Source: Candidatus Riflebacteria bacterium GWC2_50_8 (GTDB lineage Bacteria > Muiribacteriota > Ozemobacteria > Ozemobacterales > Ozemobacteraceae). From it: a stretch of 37,386 nt of DNA. Below are positions 32,931-37,386 of this stretch, one piece after another. Numbering within the stretch: the first letter of the stretch is position 1; every line of letters starts with the position of its first letter. The stretch spans positions 1,410 through 38,795 of the forward strand of contig MFYY01000255.1 in NCBI GenBank assembly GCA_001787855.1. Direction: 5' to 3'. Position numbers and translations under genes: made by a program. Under the pieces are notes generated by a model, which was not told where the DNA came from, ran no database searches, and saw only the letters and a list, made by a program, of their open reading frames with translations.

Positions 32931-32933
32931 CAG

Positions 32934-34910
32934 TTACAACCTTGAACTGCCATAGCGACCCATTTCTGAGCCATAATAGTCCTGCAGGCGCAGTGTAGAG
33001 TCAGGCGCCAGATTATAATCAAACGGGTTGCCGCCAACAAACTTTGGATCAGTCTGTACCGCGCCGACGCCGGCAGAGCAGCCCTGATAAGCTGTGTTAA
33101 AGCCATAAACGTTGTTAAAGTCATATTCGGGGGCAAGAAACGAGCTGTTGTTTATGCCAACACTACCCTTTTGCAAACGATTAATGACAATGTTGTTCTC
33201 AATTGTCACTTCGCCCTGCTCGACGAGAATGCCGTTGTATGCATCGATCGTGCAATGATCGATAAAGTTTTCGCGGCTGTTGAGAAGTTTCTCAAGTTTA
33301 ACCGCAAGCCCGGTTTCGGCGACAATAAGGACATTGTAGATTTTCGACTTGCCGAAAGTCCCGGTTATGCCCGTCTGCAGACAATCTATGAATGTGTTGT
33401 AGACCATCAGCTGGTCGTCGGCATAGTCGGTAAAATTCTCGATCGCCATGCCAACTTGAGAAAATTCTGTATCATAAACAAGCACACGCCGGCATTTGTT
33501 GATCTTGAGCGCCACTCCGGCAATCTCTTTAAAGCTGCAGTTCTGAAGTTCCAGCGTATCCTTCAAGCCCGCAAGTGACACGCCATTTTCTGAATGTGTT
33601 ATCACCAGATTCGTTATCTGTATGCGATCTGCGGCTACTTTTAAAGCATATCCGCTGCAGCCAAACATTTGAGTATTATTGATTTCTGAAACGCCGGTCA
33701 TACTCGACAGAACCCGAATGCCTGCCCAGTGGTCGCGCTGGCCAGATCCTTGCAGAGGCCCGAATTTAACCGGGTTTTCTGCTGTACCCTGCAATGAAAT
33801 TCTTCCGTTAACCTGTATTTCAACCCTCTGCTCATCGAGCCCTGCCGCGAACGCGTCAGTGTCGGCGATCAGAAATTCGCTGCCAGCTTCAACCGCGAAC
33901 GTTACTCCAGCGGCGATGACCAGGTCAGAATGAATTGATACCGGTGAATCGGCGACACTGATAGTCACATTTCTGTTTATGATGCCAGGAACAAAAACTA
34001 CTTCAGACACTCTTTTGTCCGATTCGGCACCAAATGAATTGACCGCAGTAATCGCGTAACGGCAGAAAGTTCCTGATTCAGCGTTAATATCGGCAAAAAC
34101 GCGTTCGCGCAGACCGGCCGCACTATCGTTTATTCGTTGCCATTCATCGTCGTTAACCTTGCGATAAATATTGTAACCCTGCACCGAAGAGCTCGAAGAC
34201 GCGGCATCCCACTCAACTTCGACTACCCCAAGAGCAACAAGCGGGCGCAGACGTATGGCAGACGGCGTGTCAGGCCGATCAGAATCTTCGGTCTGAAAGG
34301 GAAAATCATACGAGTAATGGCTTATGGCGCCATCGTCGATATACTGAACCCGAAAATGGTAAACCGTTTCGGGCTGCAGATCGGTCAAAATCACGGCATG
34401 CTGTTCGGCCGGCCGTTCCTCGCGATAGATAGTGCCATAACTCATGGTAGTGCCATATTCGACATTGCAAATTACGCTACGATAGGTGTTCCAGGTAATG
34501 CGTGCGCTTGTCGAAGCAACATCAGCGACCTGTACATTGAAAATACGATGCGGCGCGTTGGCACGATCAAGCCTGATCGACTCAATGACGGTAGCATCGC
34601 CTGATTTAATCTCGATTTGCCGCTCTTCAAGAGCAAAATCGTTGTGCATCACCACGATATTATTCAAGCCTGCCGGCAGTTCAGAGAGATAAAACCCACC
34701 GTCAACTCCGCTGTAAACTTTTTCCTGCTCAGCAAAGATCGAAAACACCACGGCGTTAACCACGGCATTGCCATCAGCATCTATGACCCGACTGCTCAAA
34801 CTGCCGGTCTGCGACTGACGCAGACCACAACCAGACAACAACGCCAGCAAAAGCAGCATCGCTGTTAGAACGCTCACCGGCAGGAAGTTTTTACGTTCAG
34901 TCAGGAACAT
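32934..34910 (-). CDS. Beta-helix lipoprotein, paralogue B (658 aa)
   Basis: I start at the ATG 34910-34908, with GGGAG 7-8 nt upstream; the frame extends to 34937 without a ribosome site. The lipobox LLLLALLSGC gives Cys28. Domain order equals that of paralogues A and C: regulatory-like (TGSLSSRVIDADGNAVVNAV), an Fn3 with purple-acid-phosphatase-like features (TSARITWNTYRSVICNVEYG), a second Fn3 (VEVEWDAASSSSSVQGYNIY) and a right-handed beta helix from about 300. It ends QTDPKFVGGNPFDYNLAPDS and MGRYGSSRL. It overlaps the end of paralogue C by 14 nt, so they are one transcript. Probable envelope or surface adhesin-like or glycan-binding role; uncertain. Confidence 0.85.
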   Translation of the reverse strand: MFLTERKNFLPVSVLTAMLLLLALLSGCGLRQSQTGSLSSRVIDADGNAVVNAVVFSIFAEQEKVYSGVDGGFYLSELPAGLNNIVVMHNDFALEERQIEIKSGDATVIESIRLDRANAPHRIFNVQVADVASTSARITWNTYRSVICNVEYGTTMSYGTIYREERPAEQHAVILTDLQPETVYHFRVQYIDDGAISHYSYDFPFQTEDSDRPDTPSAIRLRPLVALGVVEVEWDAASSSSSVQGYNIYRKVNDDEWQRINDSAAGLRERVFADINAESGTFCRYAITAVNSFGAESDKRVSEVVFVPGIINRNVTISVADSPVSIHSDLVIAAGVTFAVEAGSEFLIADTDAFAAGLDEQRVEIQVNGRISLQGTAENPVKFGPLQGSGQRDHWAGIRVLSSMTGVSEINNTQMFGCSGYALKVAADRIQITNLVITHSENGVSLAGLKDTLELQNCSFKEIAGVALKINKCRRVLVYDTEFSQVGMAIENFTDYADDQLMVYNTFIDCLQTGITGTFGKSKIYNVLIVAETGLAVKLEKLLNSRENFIDHCTIDAYNGILVEQGEVTIENNIVINRLQKGSVGINNSSFLAPEYDFNNVYGFNTAYQGCSAGVGAVQTDPKFVGGNPFDYNLAPDSTLRLQDYYGSEMGRYGSSRL

Positions 34911-36906
34911 TCTCTGCTCCCACCGTCTCAAAATCATAACCCATGCCCTTGAGCGGGCTGCCGGAAGATGGCACGTAGCTGTAACTCAGCTTTGGAAACT
35001 CAGCGAACGGGTCGCCGCCCTCAAGAGCCGGGCCACTTGCCTGAGTAAACGACAGGTCAGCTGATGCAGCCAGCACAGTGCCATCTGAATTCGCATACTT
35101 GCTGGCCAGCGACGTTACGTTCCAGACTGCGTTGTTCTGAATCGTCACCGTATTGCTGGCAGTAGCGATATTATAGGGCACAGCGCCGGTATAAAGCACT
35201 CCAATACCGTTACGCGATTTATCGACCAGCATCAAATTGCTTCTGATAACCGCTTGAGCGGTATCTCTTATCTCAAGGCCAATATTAGCATGCAGAGTAT
35301 TGCGCCGAATCTCGTCGCGACCACGACAGATAAGGCCGGTGCCGGTTGAACCCCAGCCGACCGTATTGTATCTGACGATAGAAGTTACACCAGTATTTCC
35401 AACATCAAGGCCGCTGACCCCTGAAAAGCTGATCTGGTTGCGCTCAACCGCAGCATACTTGTTATCGCGGCAGACAATGCCATAAACACTACGGATAACC
35501 TTGTTATCGGTTATTGTCACGTTAACATTGTTCTCACGTATCAGCATGCCCGAAGTACAGCTGTCGATGGTAAGCTTCTCGATCAGCAGATCAGAACGGG
35601 CTGCAGCACATTTTATGCCAGCCACACGACAGCTGATAAAACTCGATGCGGTTACCTGTGGCAGTCCTGAAAGGCCGTCCAGACCACACTCTGCCAATGA
35701 CAGATGCAGTCCCTTGATCAGGCTGGCGCCAAGATCAGAGGCAACATCAAAAATGATTCCCTGCCAGTCTCCAGCTGCCGGAGCACCGCTGCTTGAGGTC
35801 ATTACTACCGGCTGATCGGCTGTACCCTGTATCAGCAGTGTTCCCTGAACGCGAAGCTCAATCAGGTCATCAGCAGACTCTGAATCCCACTGGTTTCCGC
35901 GCGACACGTTTATGGTGACACCTTTGTCAATAACCAGGCTTGCTCCGGGAACCACGGTAAGATCACCAGTAAGCTGATATGGCGAATTCTGGGCTCTCCA
36001 CACCGCGTTCTGCGTCATTACCCCAGGCATCAGAAATGATTCGACAGCAGAAGGCGAAGACTCTTCACCGCTGCCAGCAAGCCTGGTAATGCGGTAATAG
36101 TATTTGACTCCGGGAGTTACGCTGTTGTCAGAATAACTGTTCTGGTTAACTGATCCGGCAAGAGTAAACGGGCCCTGTGCTGATTCGGCGCGGTATACTT
36201 TGAATCCGGCAAAGTCAGCAGCTGTATCGCTGTCCCAGTCGATCTTGACGATGTTCGAGTTGGCAACCTTGCTGAGCATCAGACCGGTAGGCGCTTCTGG
36301 CCGCAACGTATATGCCGTGTTGAAGGTAATCAGGCTTGATTCGATATTGCGACCAGCCTCATCAGTGGCAACACATTTGAGTCGGTAAGTGCTGGCCGGC
36401 ACCAGTCCGGTCAATGAATACTGGTGTGTAAAAATCGCATCAGTATCGCTGAAGGTTGAGTCCTCGAGCATGGCGCTGCGCCCGTATTTAACATAACCTT
36501 TTGCCTTCTGGCGCGTATAGAAAATCACCGAGGCAGAAGTCGAAGTAATCGAACTGACCTGAACATCAAAAATGTCGCCGTCAGATACCAGTGCGAATGT
36601 CACATTGTCAACAGTTTCGCCACTTATCACATCAACTGCACGCGTCTGTGTCTGATAGTTTTCACGCGAAACTGTCAGCTCGGTAGTTTGCGCAGGCAAA
36701 GACTCCAGCAGCCATTTCCCATAAATATCAGACAGGGTCGAGGCTTCGGGAGCGGCGACTCGAACGCCGCTCAACGGGTTGCCGTAAGAATCGGTCACAA
36801 TACCGGCAATCCCACCACGACCCGCCGTTTCTGAGTTCATGCAACCGGCGTGCGCGAGCAGTACAACAAACAGCAAAAGTGTCAGAATAATTCTAATTTT
36901 TTTCAT
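34897..36906 (-). CDS. Beta-helix lipoprotein, paralogue C (669 aa)
   Basis: First gene of the lipoprotein cluster. Signal peptide with lipobox LLAHAGC (Cys22). Regulatory-like domain (GRGGIAGIVTDSYGNPLSGV), Fn3-like (ITSTSASVIFYTRQKAKGYV), Fn3 (VKIDWDSDTAADFAGFKVYR, VKYYYRITRLAGSGEESSP), then a right-handed beta helix (VTITDNKVIRSVYGIVCRDN and similar rungs) from about residue 320. It differs from A and B at the C-terminus, which is shorter in the FVGG/FDYN closure (GGDPFAEFPKLSYSYVPSSG). The ribosome site is weak. A and B follow on the same strand. Function unknown; likely envelope surface. Confidence 0.85.
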   Translation of the reverse strand: MKKIRIILTLLLFVVLLAHAGCMNSETAGRGGIAGIVTDSYGNPLSGVRVAAPEASTLSDIYGKWLLESLPAQTTELTVSRENYQTQTRAVDVISGETVDNVTFALVSDGDIFDVQVSSITSTSASVIFYTRQKAKGYVKYGRSAMLEDSTFSDTDAIFTHQYSLTGLVPASTYRLKCVATDEAGRNIESSLITFNTAYTLRPEAPTGLMLSKVANSNIVKIDWDSDTAADFAGFKVYRAESAQGPFTLAGSVNQNSYSDNSVTPGVKYYYRITRLAGSGEESSPSAVESFLMPGVMTQNAVWRAQNSPYQLTGDLTVVPGASLVIDKGVTINVSRGNQWDSESADDLIELRVQGTLLIQGTADQPVVMTSSSGAPAAGDWQGIIFDVASDLGASLIKGLHLSLAECGLDGLSGLPQVTASSFISCRVAGIKCAAARSDLLIEKLTIDSCTSGMLIRENNVNVTITDNKVIRSVYGIVCRDNKYAAVERNQISFSGVSGLDVGNTGVTSIVRYNTVGWGSTGTGLICRGRDEIRRNTLHANIGLEIRDTAQAVIRSNLMLVDKSRNGIGVLYTGAVPYNIATASNTVTIQNNAVWNVTSLASKYANSDGTVLAASADLSFTQASGPALEGGDPFAEFPKLSYSYVPSSGSPLKGMGYDFETVGAENVPD

Positions 36907-36978
36907 TCAACCATAGTTCTCGGAAAAAATCGCAAGAATCATTAGAAACAAAAGGTTGAAAGAAAAACAAAAATGGAG

Positions 36979-37007
36979 TTACATTTTTCTGGCGAATAAG
37001 CTATTGT
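36979..37007 (+). promoter_or_regulatory. Candidate promoter of the aminotransferase gene
   Basis: TTACAT (36979-36984), 17-bp spacer, TATTGT (37002-37007). Matches are moderate. It leaves room for the palindrome at 37021 between the transcription start and the ribosome site. Confidence 0.4.
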
Positions 37008-37020
37008 GAACAAAAGAACT

Positions 37021-37033
37021 TGAGGTTACCTCA
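37021..37033 (+). promoter_or_regulatory. Palindrome, candidate operator
   Basis: TGAGGT-T-ACCTCA is a perfect 6-bp inverted repeat around one central base. It sits directly after the predicted transcription start and before the AAGGAAAG ribosome site of the aminotransferase gene, a typical place for a repressor site. The regulator is unknown. Confidence 0.45.
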
Positions 37034-37049
37034 GGAAAGGAAAGTGTTG

Positions 37050-37386
37050 ATGAAAAAGATTTCGCTTAGAGCTGAAGAAATGCAGGCTTCTCCGATCCGC
37101 AAACTTATACCCTTTGCAGTTGCGGCCAGAAAGAAAGGCATTAATGTTTTCCCGCTCAACATCGGTCAGCCAGACATACCCACCCCACTGCCAATTCGCG
37201 AGGCAATTCGCAATTTTGACCAGGAAGTTCTTGCCTACAGCCCGTCGCAGGGCGAAGATTTTCTGGTAGAAGCCTTTTCCGGCTATTACCGCCAGAACCG
37301 TATTGAACTTGCCCCCGAAGACATTATCGTTACTACCGGCGGCAGCGAAGCAATCTTTTTCGCTTTTCTTTCGATCTGCGATCCGG
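37050..37386 (+). CDS. PLP-dependent aminotransferase, class I/II, 3'-truncated by window edge
   Basis: The first 112 codons of an aminotransferase: MKKISLRAEEMQASPIRKLI, then PFAVAARKKGINVFPLNIGQ with the substrate-pocket NIGQPDIPTP, LAYSPSQGEDFLVEAFSGYY and the PLP-phosphate loop beginning ITVTTGGSEAIFFAF-like (IIVTTGGSEAIFFAFLS). This matches the aspartate/aromatic-type fold type I N-terminus. The catalytic Lys lies beyond the window. AGGAAAGGAAAG precedes the ATG. Divergent from the lipoprotein cluster. Substrate cannot be told. Confidence 0.9.
   Translation, partial: MKKISLRAEEMQASPIRKLIPFAVAARKKGINVFPLNIGQPDIPTPLPIREAIRNFDQEVLAYSPSQGEDFLVEAFSGYYRQNRIELAPEDIIVTTGGSEAIFFAFLSICDP

Overview
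The window looks like chromosomal DNA of a flagellated, Gram-negative-type (diderm) bacterium. The support is a flagellar basal-body/export operon, three lipoproteins with clear lipoboxes, several exported proteins with signal peptides, and strong Shine-Dalgarno sites on most genes. I cannot fix the phylum by reading alone. The order xerC-hslV-hslU-flgB-flgC-fliE-fliF-fliG-fliH-fliI-fliJ-(ylxF/motE-like) is the order known from Bacillus (there with codY between clpY and flgB). The lipoproteins and the divergent or unfamiliar proteins suggest an uncultured diderm lineage instead (Candidatus Riflebacteria is only a low-confidence guess).

Layout. 1-622: 3'-truncated GNAT acetyltransferase (minus). 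1079-3891: two exported proteins of unknown function, ending in a strong terminator. 4110-5387: uracil/xanthine permease with its own promoter. 5422-8475 (minus): galT, an ankyrin-repeat protein and a small zinc-ribbon protein. 8590-9579 (minus): a decayed defence locus made of fragments of hsdR and rhuM around a frameshifted GxxExxY gene, bracketed by 9-nt-period CACGAAA repeats. 9947-12505: a small exported protein convergent with a secreted FAD oxidoreductase. 12643-14542 (minus): a small STAS-like protein, a YhcG/DUF1016 nuclease, and a duplicated 5' fragment of the STAS-like gene on the other side of the nuclease. 14766-15845: RlmM-like rRNA methyltransferase with a TTG start.

16016-27997 is one long plus-strand block. 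It starts with xerC, hslV and hslU, whose genes overlap or abut, and continues through the flagellar MS-ring, switch and export genes. A sigma70-type promoter sits just before fliF. Unusual points are a second, separate FliG C-terminal-domain protein directly after fliG, a long FliF cytoplasmic tail, and a lytic-transglycosylase-like protein that lacks the catalytic glutamate. nadE follows at 28038-30053, then a stretch of hairpins ending in a terminator that could be a small RNA or the nadE 3' UTR.

30306-36906 (minus) is a four-gene cluster. Three genes are tandem, paralogous lipoproteins of about 660 residues each (carboxypeptidase-regulatory-like, fibronectin-III-like and right-handed beta-helix regions), followed by a small exported coiled-coil protein. 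A divergent, 3'-truncated PLP aminotransferase gene begins at 37050.

The most notable items are the stand-alone FliG-C paralogue and associated switch/rod oddities, the YhcG gene bounded by a duplicated gene fragment and carrying in-frame palindromes, and the paralogous beta-helix lipoprotein array.
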